Source: Woeseiaceae bacterium
Lineage (GTDB): Bacteria > Pseudomonadota > Gammaproteobacteria > Steroidobacterales > Woeseiaceae
Assembly (NCBI GenBank): GCA_028289545.1
Contig: JANQPG010000050.1
Location: forward strand, 62,001-126,000
Reading direction: 5' to 3'
DNA: 64,000 nucleotides
Part shown: in pieces, positions 26,378 to 34,526 of the stretch
Layout: every line of letters begins with the position of its first letter
Numbering within the stretch: the first letter of the stretch is position 1
The notes under the pieces: generated by a model
Told to the model about the DNA's origin: nothing
Database searches by the model: none
Seen by the model: the letters and a program-made list of their open reading frames with translations, nothing else
Position numbers and translations under genes: made by a program

Positions 26378-27673
26378 ATGACTGTGGCCAAGACCGAAAA
26401 CTCAATCAACGCACTCCTGATCTACGCTGCGATTGCTTTGGCGTGTCTCGCGGCGACCTGGGTGTACTTCGATTATCAGGACTCCACGGCGGAACTCGTA
26501 GCGCCGGAACCGCTGCCGACGCTTCAGCCGCTGACCTCGACCGCAAGCGACGACATTGCGCCGGTACTGAACGAAGAGCTCGACGCCAGTTTGGGCAAGG
26601 CCCGTCTGGCCGCCGAGGCAAACATGCTGACGGAGCCGGCTGGCGAGAACGCACTGTATTTCTACGGTCTGGTTCTCAACGAGGACCACATGCACGCCGA
26701 AGCCAACGAGGAGATCGATGCAATCCTCGAGACGCTGTATGCGGAAGTCACCGATAATCTCGAGGCCAACGAATACGCCGCGGCGCACCGAGTGGCCGAA
26801 CAGGTCGCCTACCTGCGTCCGGAGCACGCCCTTGTCGCCGACACGGCGCGCGTGCTGCGGCAGATTCGCACCGAGGGCTTCACCGAAGCCATTGAACACG
26901 CAACCCGGGGTGATCGGGATGCGGCGCTCACGCGCCTCGAAGAGGTTGCCGCGCTGCCGGGCACCGACCCGGACGCAACGGCCCAGGTTCAGGCTGATAT
27001 CGAGTCGGAGCTTGAAACCTTTGCGGCCAATGAGGCGGAGCAGCTTGCCGAACGACAAAGGGCCGAGACGGCGGCTGCGGCGCAGGAACGCGAAGTACCG
27101 TCCTGGCTCGTCAACGCCCGGGCTGCGATTGCCGAAGGCCGGCTCATTGAACCGCCGGGCAACAACGCTCGCGAATACCTGACCCAAGGTGACGACGAGA
27201 ACGCGGAGGAGCTGCAGGCCCAACTGGTATCCGCGCTGCTGAGCGGCAGCGAACGGGCGGCGCGTGAAGGCGACGTCGACACGGCAACCACGTTGTTCGA
27301 AGCGTTGAGCGAACTGGAACCCGACAACCCGCAACTGGAGTCGGCCGCTGAGTCGATCAAGATGGCCCGCGTCCGCGCACTGGCGGAAACGCCGGTGTCG
27401 CCGCGAGACCTGACGCGCCGGAACCGGGTTGCGCCCGTCTATCCCCGCGCCGCGGAACGCCGTCGTATTAGCGGCTGGGTCGACATGGCGTTTACGGTGA
27501 CGAACGAAGGCAGCACGACGGATATCGAGATCCTGAACTCGGAACCACCGCAGGTGTTCGAACAGGCCGTCATTCAGGCAGCCAGTCAGTGGTTGTTCGA
27601 GCCACCGGTCATCGAGGGGATTTCGGTCAACCGCCGCGTCATGACCCGCATCGTTTTCGAAATTCCCGATTAG
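26378..27673 (+). CDS. Membrane-anchored TonB C-terminal domain protein
   Basis: A 431-residue protein. One N-terminal membrane helix (SINALLIYAAIALACLAATWVYF, about 9-31) anchors it; about 35-340 is an acidic, Glu/Ala-rich helical region with TPR-like pairs (ENALYFYGLVLNEDHMHAEANEEIDAIL; DVDTATTLFEALSELEPDNPQLESAAESI). The last 85 residues form a TonB C-terminal domain: VAPVYPRAAERRRISGWVDMAFTVTNEGSTTDIEILNSEPP...FEQAVIQAASQWLFEPP. It lacks the Pro-Glu/Pro-Lys spacer of a classical energy-coupling TonB, and no ExbBD genes are near. It is the third gene of the kinase-regulator operon, so it may be an envelope-spanning output or sensor component. It starts 11 bases after the regulator gene. 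Confidence 0.8.
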   Translation: MTVAKTENSINALLIYAAIALACLAATWVYFDYQDSTAELVAPEPLPTLQPLTSTASDDIAPVLNEELDASLGKARLAAEANMLTEPAGENALYFYGLVLNEDHMHAEANEEIDAILETLYAEVTDNLEANEYAAAHRVAEQVAYLRPEHALVADTARVLRQIRTEGFTEAIEHATRGDRDAALTRLEEVAALPGTDPDATAQVQADIESELETFAANEAEQLAERQRAETAAAAQEREVPSWLVNARAAIAEGRLIEPPGNNAREYLTQGDDENAEELQAQLVSALLSGSERAAREGDVDTATTLFEALSELEPDNPQLESAAESIKMARVRALAETPVSPRDLTRRNRVAPVYPRAAERRRISGWVDMAFTVTNEGSTTDIEILNSEPPQVFEQAVIQAASQWLFEPPVIEGISVNRRVMTRIVFEIPD

Positions 27674-27747
27674 ACCGCGTCTCGACGTGGGGCGCGGATC
27701 GCTCGCCAGCCGCAAGAAAACACGCCGTAGCTAGCGCAAAAAAAAAC

Positions 27748-27778
27748 AGCCTGCACGCCTGGAGAAGACGTGCAGGCT
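27748..27778 (-). terminator. Intrinsic terminator-like hairpin
   Basis: AGCCTGCACG and CGTGCAGGCT, perfect ten-base arms with an 11-base loop. On the minus strand the stem is followed by T9, the classical layout; on the plus strand the A9 precedes it and no T-run follows. The nearest minus-strand gene (LysR) ends about 460 bases upstream of it. Confidence 0.6.
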
Positions 27779-27894
27779 AATGCGGTGTGGCGCAAGAGGT
27801 CCGGCGTGCCGGCCACACCGAAGGCACGCACAAACTCAATGTTTGATAGGCGCGGTCCCGGATCAAGTTTATCAATTGCGGGCGCACGCCTGAT

Positions 27895-27909
27895 CGAACA
27901 CAGTGTTCG
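27895..27909. promoter_or_regulatory. GAACACNGTGTTC palindrome, downstream copy
   Basis: CGAACACAGTGTTCG, a perfect 7-1-7 palindrome, sharing the core GAACAC-N-GTGTTC with 23184-23196. It lies between the end of the signalling operon and a small acidic ORF at 28018. Confidence 0.5.
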
Positions 27910-28017
27910 TATGATCCGCGTGATACCCGTCACGAGCCACCGACACTGGACGAGATACACTGGGATCGTCTTACAGACTGAAAGTCCGCGACCATGAGTG
28001 CGCCTCGGGAGCTTTTG

Positions 28018-28203
28018 ATGCACAGAACCTGCGATGAAGACACGACGATCGTCGAATACATTCCTGAAGAGGAGCGCGGCGAGGACTCGGAGCCCTGCGA
28101 CGATCCGCTTGCAGAAGCCTGTAAGAGCCACGATACCGACGACGCCGACAGCAGATTCATGCCCGAGCCCGCATCTCCGCTTGGTGCGCCCCTGGTGTTG
28201 TAA
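28018..28203 (+). CDS. Possible small acidic protein
   Basis: A 61-residue ORF, strongly acidic (MHRTCDEDTTIVEYIPEEER...), with three cysteines (one early, one in EPCDD, one in EACKS). The start at 28018 is preferred over 27994 because CGGGAG sits seven bases upstream. It has no hydrophobic segment and no recognised family. It could be a real small protein; acidic composition in a GC-rich frame also arises by chance, so I hold it lightly. Its neighbour on the other strand, LysR, ends 38 bases away (convergent). Confidence 0.35.
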   Translation: MHRTCDEDTTIVEYIPEEERGEDSEPCDDPLAEACKSHDTDDADSRFMPEPASPLGAPLVL

Positions 28204-28241
28204 CAGCTGCCGGTACGAAGACCGACCGGAAGGTTACCGAC

Positions 28242-29210
28242 TTATCGCGGCGGGTCGCCGCCGTCGAGGGGATATCGGCCGGATGACTGCAGCGGAGCCC
28301 AGCGATCCGTATCGACCAGGCGACCGAGACAGTCGTCGACAAACTCCACGAACACCCTGACCTTCGCCGGCGGCTTCGGCTGCGGATACACCGCAAACAC
28401 GCCGAGCTCGTGACCGCTTACGCCGTCCAGCTCGATCACCTGGAGTCGTCCGAAACGGACCTCGCTTTCGATAAGCAGCCGAGGCGCGTACAGGATGCCG
28501 TGCCCAAGGCAGGCCACGAGAATCAGCGCAAGATCGTTGTTGGCCGCAAACGTCGGCTTCAGCACGATCTCCGACTGCGTGTCGTCGCCCTGAAAAGCCC
28601 AGGTCATTCGCGCCTCGGAGCGGAACCCGAGGCCGAGGCACGAATGCCCTGCAAGGTCTTTCACCGTGCGCGGAGTGCCGTTTCGCTTCAGATAGCTGGG
28701 TGACGCCGCCAGCACACCCTGCGTCGTTATCAGGCGCCGGGCCGTCAGCCGGGAATCCGGCAGCTTGCGGGCAACCCGAATGACGGCATCGAATCCCTTG
28801 CCGACAACATCGACGTGCTGCTCCCGGAAGTCCAGGCTCATCGTCAGCTCGGGCCAGGTTTGCAGAAACTCAGCAACGAGGGCGGGTGTCAGAGCTGCAC
28901 CGAGGCTGGACGGCATACTCACGCGCAGGCGTCCCATCGGCGTTTGGTCGGCGCCGCGAACGGCCGCCAGCGCGTCTCCGATTTCCAATTCGATCGTTTG
29001 CCAGTGTTCGTACAGCGTACGGCCGGCATCCGTAAGACTGATGCGCCGCGTACTGCGATTGAACAACGTGACGCCGAGTTCTTTCTCCAGCCGCCCTATG
29101 CGCGTGCTGACGGAGGAACGAGCCATCCGCATTTGCTGCGCCGCCTGCTGAAAACTTTCGGCCTCGGCCACCTGCGCAAAGATGTGAAGGTCCGGCAATT
29201 CTGTGAGCAT
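28242..29210 (-). CDS. LysR-family transcriptional regulator
   Basis: A 322-residue LysR protein. The winged HTH is intact: LPDLHIFAQVAEAESFQQAAQQMRMARSSVSTRIGRLEKELGVTLFNRSTRRISLTDAGRTLYEH (about 4-68). The effector domain is of the CrgA/AaeR-like group (GRLRVSMPSSLGAALTPALVAEFLQTWPEL; FDAVIRVARKLPDSRLTARRL; LVACLGHGILYAPRLLIESEVRFGRL). Such members usually control a divergent gene, but the divergent side here (29211-29380) has no evident gene, so the target is not clear. The ATG at 29210 is the natural LysR N-terminus. Confidence 0.9.
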   Translation of the reverse strand: MLTELPDLHIFAQVAEAESFQQAAQQMRMARSSVSTRIGRLEKELGVTLFNRSTRRISLTDAGRTLYEHWQTIELEIGDALAAVRGADQTPMGRLRVSMPSSLGAALTPALVAEFLQTWPELTMSLDFREQHVDVVGKGFDAVIRVARKLPDSRLTARRLITTQGVLAASPSYLKRNGTPRTVKDLAGHSCLGLGFRSEARMTWAFQGDDTQSEIVLKPTFAANNDLALILVACLGHGILYAPRLLIESEVRFGRLQVIELDGVSGHELGVFAVYPQPKPPAKVRVFVEFVDDCLGRLVDTDRWAPLQSSGRYPLDGGDPPR

Positions 29211-29380
29211 GATCGTTATTCTTGTTGTGTGGGCTTGCGACGAACAAAAGGACGCCTATCTTTCGTATAGGCAGTGGACGAGTCAACGAAAAACACACGC
29301 GAGCAGGCTTCGTGACGTCAGTGTTTTGTGAGATGACGGTAATTACATAACTATGTTAAACAATGCCCGCAAGAGTCAGT

Positions 29381-29752
29381 CTAAAGAAACGCAGTGCTAT
29401 CGGATGGCCCCACCGTTCGGTGAACGCCGCAGTGCTTGTCGAGGGTTCTGCTCGCCATCACGATCAGCTCCATCGCCGCTGCTTTCTGCTGCAAAGACAG
29501 GGCGCAAATTGCGTTCGGCAGCGCACGAGGCGGAACCTGCCGGCCCCAGAGAGACTCACCGACAACTGCCTGGAGCTTCTCATAGAGTACCTGACAGGAG
29601 CGCGGCATGTCTTCTGCACGCAACGGCGATAGCGCAATGATGGAAGCGAGCAGGCGATCGGTGGCGTCTCTGTCCAGCTCGGCGAGCTCACGGCACGCGT
29701 GGGTAAACCGTTTGCGCGCAAACCGGTACGGCTGGAGATCGTCGTCCTGCAT
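29381..29752 (-). CDS. Hypothetical protein
   Basis: A 123-residue soluble, largely helical protein that I do not recognise (MQDDDLQPYRFARKRFTHAC...). It has three cysteines and no signal peptide. AGAAGAGAA lies upstream of the ATG at a workable distance. The promoter region holds a 21-base tandem direct repeat (29765-29806) ending 13 bases before the start, which argues that this is a real, regulated gene. It lies between the FecR-like fragment and LysR, all on the minus strand. Confidence 0.5.
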   Translation of the reverse strand: MQDDDLQPYRFARKRFTHACRELAELDRDATDRLLASIIALSPLRAEDMPRSCQVLYEKLQAVVGESLWGRQVPPRALPNAICALSLQQKAAAMELIVMASRTLDKHCGVHRTVGPSDSTAFL

Positions 29753-29764
29753 ATCGATTCTCTT

Positions 29765-29806
29765 CTTCTTGCAAAAAGCGCATCTCTTCTTGCGAAAAGC
29801 GCACCG
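29765..29806. repeat. Two tandem 21-base direct repeats upstream of 29752 gene
   Basis: Two adjacent units, 29765-29785 and 29786-29806, identical at 18 of 21 positions, pattern CTTCTTGCRAAAAGCGCA. The 21-base period is two helical turns, so a protein could bind both units on the same face. The position is the core promoter or leader of the minus-strand gene starting at 29752. Confidence 0.6.
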
Positions 29807-29990
29807 ATCTGCGCGTGTCGATATTCTCAGTAGTCCTGCAGACAGTCTGGCAAGCGGGGCGCCGATCGTTTCGAACCGGCGTCACACTGTGGGAACGAAC
29901 ACTGTGTATCGTCAGTGCTACGGCCACACAACGGCAAGCTTTTCGAGTGGTCAAAGAGGCCGAAACACGGGTGGAGCGGTTTCAAGGGCC

Positions 29991-30290
29991 TCACTGCTCG
30001 TCGCGCGAGGCAGCGCCGGTACATAGCTGGTCTGCGGGGCACAGCGGTGCAGTCCTGAGGCCGCCTTCGTCGTGCGCACCGAGGTAGCCCGCGTCATTGA
30101 GCGCATCCCTCAGTAAGCACCTGGCGTACCCGGCCATCAGAAATTCATGCGTATGCAGCGGAGATTCGAGCAGCCAAGCGATAAACCGCTGCCGCTCGTC
30201 CGGGGAACCCGCATCGTCTTCGAGAGCCACCAGCCATTCAGACGTCGATCTGGCGGCAGCGCCTCGCTGAGCCTCGCCTATTCGTTTCAT
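29991..30290 (-). CDS. FecR N-terminal (DUF4880-like) domain protein, short
   Basis: A 99-residue protein. Residues 12-55 (ARSTSEWLVALEDDAGSPDERQRFIAWLLESPLHTHEFLMA) match the N-terminal cytoplasmic domain of FecR anti-sigma regulators (DUF4880), which contacts an ECF sigma factor. The membrane helix and periplasmic FecR domain that normally follow are absent; instead a 45-residue tail with four cysteines ends the ORF. No frameshifted continuation was found downstream. It could be a decayed fecR or a free-standing sigma-binding domain. No ECF gene is adjacent. Start ATG at 30290; AACGATGAAACG context with a weak GGACGGAACG upstream. Confidence 0.5.
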   Translation of the reverse strand: MKRIGEAQRGAAARSTSEWLVALEDDAGSPDERQRFIAWLLESPLHTHEFLMAGYARCLLRDALNDAGYLGAHDEGGLRTAPLCPADQLCTGAASRDEQ

Positions 30291-30520
30291 CGTTCCGTCC
30301 TCCGCGTCGCTGTATTCCCCCTGTTCGTATGTCGCAATGGCCGACCGGACAGCCTACCGCCGCCGTATTAGCGAAATATTCACCAGAATCTTTCGGTCAC
30401 GCGGCACGCGATCAAGCACAAGCCGACATCGACGCCGGCGGCATCGATGCCGGCAACCCCGGGATTGCCGAACACCCGGTGACGGCCGCGCGTTGGTCGC
30501 CGCAGATGACTCGTGGCCGA

Positions 30521-33388
30521 TTACTCGCCGCCGAGTTCCACAATGGGAAAACCCAGCACTTCGAGATCTTCGAGTATGACCGACTTGTCGCCAACGACCA
30601 GCACGATCATGTCATCGAGATTCAGGTGTTTTGCCGCAAGACGCTGCGACTCCTCGACCGTGAAACCCTCGAGGATTTGCACCTGCCGGGCGACAAAACC
30701 TTCGTCGAGATCGTAGGTCAGCATCTGCGAAAGCAAACCGAGTTTTTGCCTCGGCGTCTCGTACGCTCTGGCGTCGCGTTGACCAATCGCCGCTTGCGTG
30801 AACTCGAGCTCGGCATCGGTCATGCCGTTCGCGGCGAATGTGTTGATCTCGTTGACAAACTCCGTGATCGACGCCGCCGTGACATCGGTACGGACGGCGG
30901 CGCTGGCGACAAAACTCCCGGCGTATTGAGTACCGCCAAAACCGGCGCGCGCACCGTATGTGTAGCCTTTGTCCTCACGCAGGTTCTGGTTGATGCGGCT
31001 GTTGAAGTTCCCGCCGAGCGGAAACACGGTCAGATTGGCGCGGAAGAATTCGCCGGTAGCATCGTAGGGAATGGCGCGTCGGGCAATGCGGATCTCTGAC
31101 TGCGCCGCGCCCGGCTTGTCGAGCAGGTAGAGCTTGCCCGTTTCAACCTCGGGGAACGCCGCTACGGACGCCGTTTGCACCGCCGCGGGTCGCCAGGCTT
31201 CAAAGCGGCTCAGTTCGGCGAGCAGCGAGTCTTGCGGCAGGTCGGATACGACAATGATCTCGGCAATCGTCGGCGAGTAGTTACTCGCGTAGAAACGCCT
31301 TACGTCGTCAACGCTGATCGCCGAGACGGTCTCGATCGTGCCCGCACCCGGATAGGCAAAAGCATTGTCTTCGCCATACAGCAACTGTCTACGGGCCGTG
31401 TCGGCAAGCTGGCCGGCGTCCTTGGCGGCATGCCGGATACCCTCGATCGTCTGTGCCTTCAGGCGCTCCAGGTCGGCCGCATCGAAACGCGGTTCGAGCA
31501 GCTTTTCGACCGCAATGTCGAGCGTTGGCCTGAGATTGGCGCTCAACGACCGGACGCTGAGGATCGTGTAGTCGTCGCCCGCGGAAACCGACACGGACGA
31601 GCCCAGCTTCTGTAACTCGTTGCTCAGTTCCTCGCGCGTCGAAGACGTCGTTTGCTCGTTCAGCATTTCGGCCGTCAACGCGGCGAGACCCAGTTTGTCG
31701 AGCGGCTCGTCGCGTTGCCCGGTTGCAATCCGCAGCCGCAGAGTTGTTGTCGGCACCTCGTCGTTGGCGGAGCCGAGAACGGCCACGCCGTTGCTCAACT
31801 CACCGCGCCATATCGAAGGCAGGCGCGTTTCTGGATTCGGTCCAGAGGGCGGCACGACACTGCGGTCGAAAACGTCCATCGCAGCCCGATACTGAAGTTC
31901 ACCCTCCGACACCGGCGGGTACTCGGGTATCGTGCGCTCGTACCGCTGCCAGTTGTCCTCGCGCGCCACGGCACCACCCTGCCCTTCGGGCACGACGCTC
32001 AGAATGACCGCCGGCCGGCCCTTGATGTACTGGCGGTAGACGCGCATGACGTCCGCCTCTGTGACCGCTTCATATCGCAGCACCTCCTCCGCCATCAGAT
32101 TCGGCGTATTGAAAAGGGTTTCGAAATACGCGAGCTGAGAGACCTTGCCGGAGACGCTCTCCAGGCCGTAGATCTGTCCCGACACGATCTGCGCCTTGAG
32201 CCGTACGAGATCGTCGTCCTCGACACCACGAGCCTCGAACTCGTCGAAGGTCTCGCGGGCGATACGCTCCAGATCAGCAAGCGTCGTGCCGGGCTTCGGC
32301 AATGTCTGCACGGCAAATGTGCAGGCCAGCTCGCGGCAACCGTGACTTGCCTGAGCCTGCACGGCGAGCCCAGCCTTGACCATGTTCTTGTACAGCAGTG
32401 AGGTGCTGCCTTGCCCAACGATCGACATCAGCACGTCGAGCGGCGCCTCGTCGGGGTGACGTGCATGAACGGTGGGCCACACCATATACAGCAAAGGCAG
32501 AGCAATACGATCCTCGAAGGAAATGTAGCGATCTGCGGGCAGCGACACGGAAACGTATTCCGGCTCGCTCACTTCCGGTCCGCGCGGGATGGGACCGAAG
32601 TACTTTACGATCCACCTCAGCGTCTCATCGACGTCAAAATCGCCACCAATCGTGAGCGTCGCGTTGTTGGGGCCGTACCAGCGCAGGAAAAACGCCTTGA
32701 GGTCGTTGACGTCGACGCGATTCAGGTCCTCGATATAGCCGATCGTCGACCAGGAATAGGGATGCCCCTCCGGATACAGCGCCTCGCCGACGCGCTCGGA
32801 GGCCCGCCCGTACGGCCGATTGTCGACGCGCTCGCCGCGCTCGTTCTTGACGGTCTCACGCTGTACTTCGAACTTTCGCTGCGTCACGGCAGGCAGCAGA
32901 AAACCCATACGATCGGCTTCAAGCCAGAGCATGCGCTCGAGCTGATTGTTCGGCGCGGTCTGGAAGTAGTTTGTACGATCGCTGTTGGTCGTGCCGTTCA
33001 GCGTGCCGCCCACTTCCGTGATCAGACGAAAATGCTCTTCGTCGGCAACGTTTTCCGAACCGTTGAACATCATGTGCTCGAAGAAGTGTGCAAACCCGGA
33101 CTTGCCGATATTCTCTCGGCCTGAGCCCACGTGATACGTCACGTCAACGTGCACCAACGGGTCCGAACGGTCCTCGTGAAGGATAACGGTCAACCCATTG
33201 TCGAGCCGATACTTCGTGTAGGGAATGACTATCTCGTCAGACTGCCGCTCGACACGCTCGACCAGCGTCACGCCCGCAACCGGAACCGCCGGCGGTGATA
33301 CGGATTGGCTTCCAGTCGTTGGTTGAGGCGAAACGGTGCATGCGCCCAGCGTGAACGCCGCGAGGCTAAGTAACAAACGGGATTTCAT
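30521..33388 (-). CDS. M16 zinc metalloprotease, lipoprotein
   Basis: A 955-residue fused (two-module) pitrilysin-family peptidase. The lipoprotein signal is MKSRLLLSLAAFTLGAC with Cys17. The inverted zinc motif HxxEH is HFFEH at 101-105 (GKSGFAHFFEHMMFNGSENV), and the third zinc ligand Glu lies in the EVQRETVKNERGERVDN helix. The second, inactive M16 module starts near residue 510 (PSIWRGELSNGVAVLGSANDEVPTTTLRLRIA). These periplasmic or outer-membrane proteases degrade peptides of moderate size. AAGGAAC precedes the ATG. It is transcribed alone, with the MarR terminator about 155 bases upstream. Confidence 0.92.
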   Translation of the reverse strand: MKSRLLLSLAAFTLGACTVSPQPTTGSQSVSPPAVPVAGVTLVERVERQSDEIVIPYTKYRLDNGLTVILHEDRSDPLVHVDVTYHVGSGRENIGKSGFAHFFEHMMFNGSENVADEEHFRLITEVGGTLNGTTNSDRTNYFQTAPNNQLERMLWLEADRMGFLLPAVTQRKFEVQRETVKNERGERVDNRPYGRASERVGEALYPEGHPYSWSTIGYIEDLNRVDVNDLKAFFLRWYGPNNATLTIGGDFDVDETLRWIVKYFGPIPRGPEVSEPEYVSVSLPADRYISFEDRIALPLLYMVWPTVHARHPDEAPLDVLMSIVGQGSTSLLYKNMVKAGLAVQAQASHGCRELACTFAVQTLPKPGTTLADLERIARETFDEFEARGVEDDDLVRLKAQIVSGQIYGLESVSGKVSQLAYFETLFNTPNLMAEEVLRYEAVTEADVMRVYRQYIKGRPAVILSVVPEGQGGAVAREDNWQRYERTIPEYPPVSEGELQYRAAMDVFDRSVVPPSGPNPETRLPSIWRGELSNGVAVLGSANDEVPTTTLRLRIATGQRDEPLDKLGLAALTAEMLNEQTTSSTREELSNELQKLGSSVSVSAGDDYTILSVRSLSANLRPTLDIAVEKLLEPRFDAADLERLKAQTIEGIRHAAKDAGQLADTARRQLLYGEDNAFAYPGAGTIETVSAISVDDVRRFYASNYSPTIAEIIVVSDLPQDSLLAELSRFEAWRPAAVQTASVAAFPEVETGKLYLLDKPGAAQSEIRIARRAIPYDATGEFFRANLTVFPLGGNFNSRINQNLREDKGYTYGARAGFGGTQYAGSFVASAAVRTDVTAASITEFVNEINTFAANGMTDAELEFTQAAIGQRDARAYETPRQKLGLLSQMLTYDLDEGFVARQVQILEGFTVEESQRLAAKHLNLDDMIVLVVGDKSVILEDLEVLGFPIVELGGE

Positions 33389-33706
33389 GTGTATCGAGTT
33401 CCTTGGATGACGGATTGTCCGGGCATAATTTTGCAGTTCTGCGGTAGAGAGTGCCAGATACGCGAACTCGGCTACCTTGGTAATTGGCTTATAAGCAAGA
33501 CCACAAATGTCCGCGGGGGTTTCGATGCTCTACAAAAAAAGAGGCCGGCGGCGGTGCGAAACCGCTGCCGGCCAGTCATGAGCGTGCACGCCGGTGCTTG
33601 AAGCGTGAACGATCCGGCTTCGAGCCGCATTTGTCGCACCCCACGTCCGACAAGCATCGGCGCACATGTGGGATACGGTTTAAGAGTGACGAGGGGACAG
33701 CACCGG
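33389..33706. other. Intergenic region: M16 promoter and MarR terminator
   Basis: 318 bases without a convincing gene. From left: the M16 promoter region, a perfect ten-base palindrome GCTTATAAGC at 33487-33496, the MarR terminator (33543-33573), then about 130 bases in which I see nothing. Confidence 0.5.
33543..33573 (-). terminator. Intrinsic terminator of the MarR gene
   Basis: A 13-base-pair stem with one G-U pair (GGCCGGCGGCGGT / ACCGCTGCCGGCC) and a GCGAA loop. On the minus strand it is followed directly by TCTTTTTTTG. It lies 134 bases after the MarR stop. Confidence 0.8.
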
Positions 33707-34192
33707 TTACCCCGGGCTTTGAGTCTTCGGCTCCTCGGACGATCTGTCGGCCGGACACAGCGCGAGGCAGGCATCCTGAATCGCTGCACGTGCTTCGTCG
33801 TCCACAGGCAACCCCAGCTCTTCCAGCGCATGGGCAATACGCGAGCGCGCAATCTCCAGCCGATGCCTGCCGAGTGCCGATAATGACGTGACTTTGAGGC
33901 GCATGTCGCCACGGACAATCTTGCAGTCGACCAGGCCCAATTGTTCGAGTTGTGTCAGCCAGCGTGAGACGGTTCCCTTGTGCGCCGCAAGGGCCGTGGC
34001 CACGCGGCCCAGGGAGCGCGGCCGTTCGGCCACCACCTCTAATACGAGCCAAAGCTCGGGACGCAGCTGAGTCGCCCTGAGGGCATTCGAAACCAGCCTC
34101 GCAAGGCGTCGCGTGCCGCTCAGGAGCAACAGCGCATCGTCCAGCGCAAGCTGGCCGCCGGCAGCGGCGTTCGGCATCTCGATCCGGCTCAC
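33707..34192 (-). CDS. MarR-family transcriptional regulator
   Basis: A 161-residue winged-helix regulator. The DNA-binding part is LRPELWLVLEVVAERPRSLGRVATALAAHKGTVSRWLTQLEQLGLVDCKIVRGDMRLKVTSLSALGRHRL (about 44-113), with flanking dimerisation helices. It starts at GTG (34190-34192), with GGGAG six bases upstream. Its target is unknown; the divergent DUF1800 gene or its own promoter in the 334-base gap are the obvious candidates. Confidence 0.8.
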   Translation of the reverse strand: MSRIEMPNAAAGGQLALDDALLLLSGTRRLARLVSNALRATQLRPELWLVLEVVAERPRSLGRVATALAAHKGTVSRWLTQLEQLGLVDCKIVRGDMRLKVTSLSALGRHRLEIARSRIAHALEELGLPVDDEARAAIQDACLALCPADRSSEEPKTQSPG

Positions 34193-34526
34193 GGCATCGC
34201 TCCCTGTCTACGCAAGGAGCCGGACGGCATCGCCGTACGGCCCGACCGCCGGGTGGCGGGCAGCATCTTGGTCGTTTCAGGTTTGCGAGCGTTCATCTTG
34301 TTCACCGTGCAATCCGCGGAGGTTATCTGCTCCTTAGAGTCGTTACCGCGTCGTTTTGGCTACCCCCAGTGGCTGGACACCGGGGCCGGCAGCGACGGGG
34401 GGCGCGCTGGAGGCCAGCCGTGTGGCCGCTACGGAGTGGCGCGTCCACTACGGCGTTTTGTCAAATACGCCAGGTAAACCGATTCTGACGGCGATGCACT
34501 AAGAGATCAGGAAAGAGGAATCCGCT
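34193..34526. other. Divergent promoter region MarR / DUF1800
   Basis: 334 bases with no convincing gene. A short inverted repeat GGCGT...ACGCC at 34452-34471 encloses TTTTGTCAAAT and lies 56 bases before the DUF1800 ribosome-binding region; it is weak as an operator. A good Shine-Dalgarno AAAGAGGAA lies before the ATG at 34527. Otherwise I see nothing. Confidence 0.45.

Larger units (their letters stand above)
27674..28017. other. Intergenic region with hairpin and palindrome
   Basis: 344 bases with no convincing gene. Contents: an A9 tract and ten-base-pair hairpin (27748-27778), the palindrome CGAACACAGTGTTCG (27895-27909), and a possible ribosome-binding site CGGGAG at 28005-28010 before a small ORF. 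Confidence 0.5.

Noticed and set aside
26402-27715. 437-residue minus-strand open frame
   Set aside because: Antisense to the TonB-C protein; composition is typical of a shadow frame (Arg/Gly-rich) with no recognisable domain.
29897-29910. GAACACTGTGTATC as a third copy of the GAACACNGTGTTC palindrome
   Set aside because: One half is right but the other arm has an extra base, so the symmetry is lost; kept out of the set.
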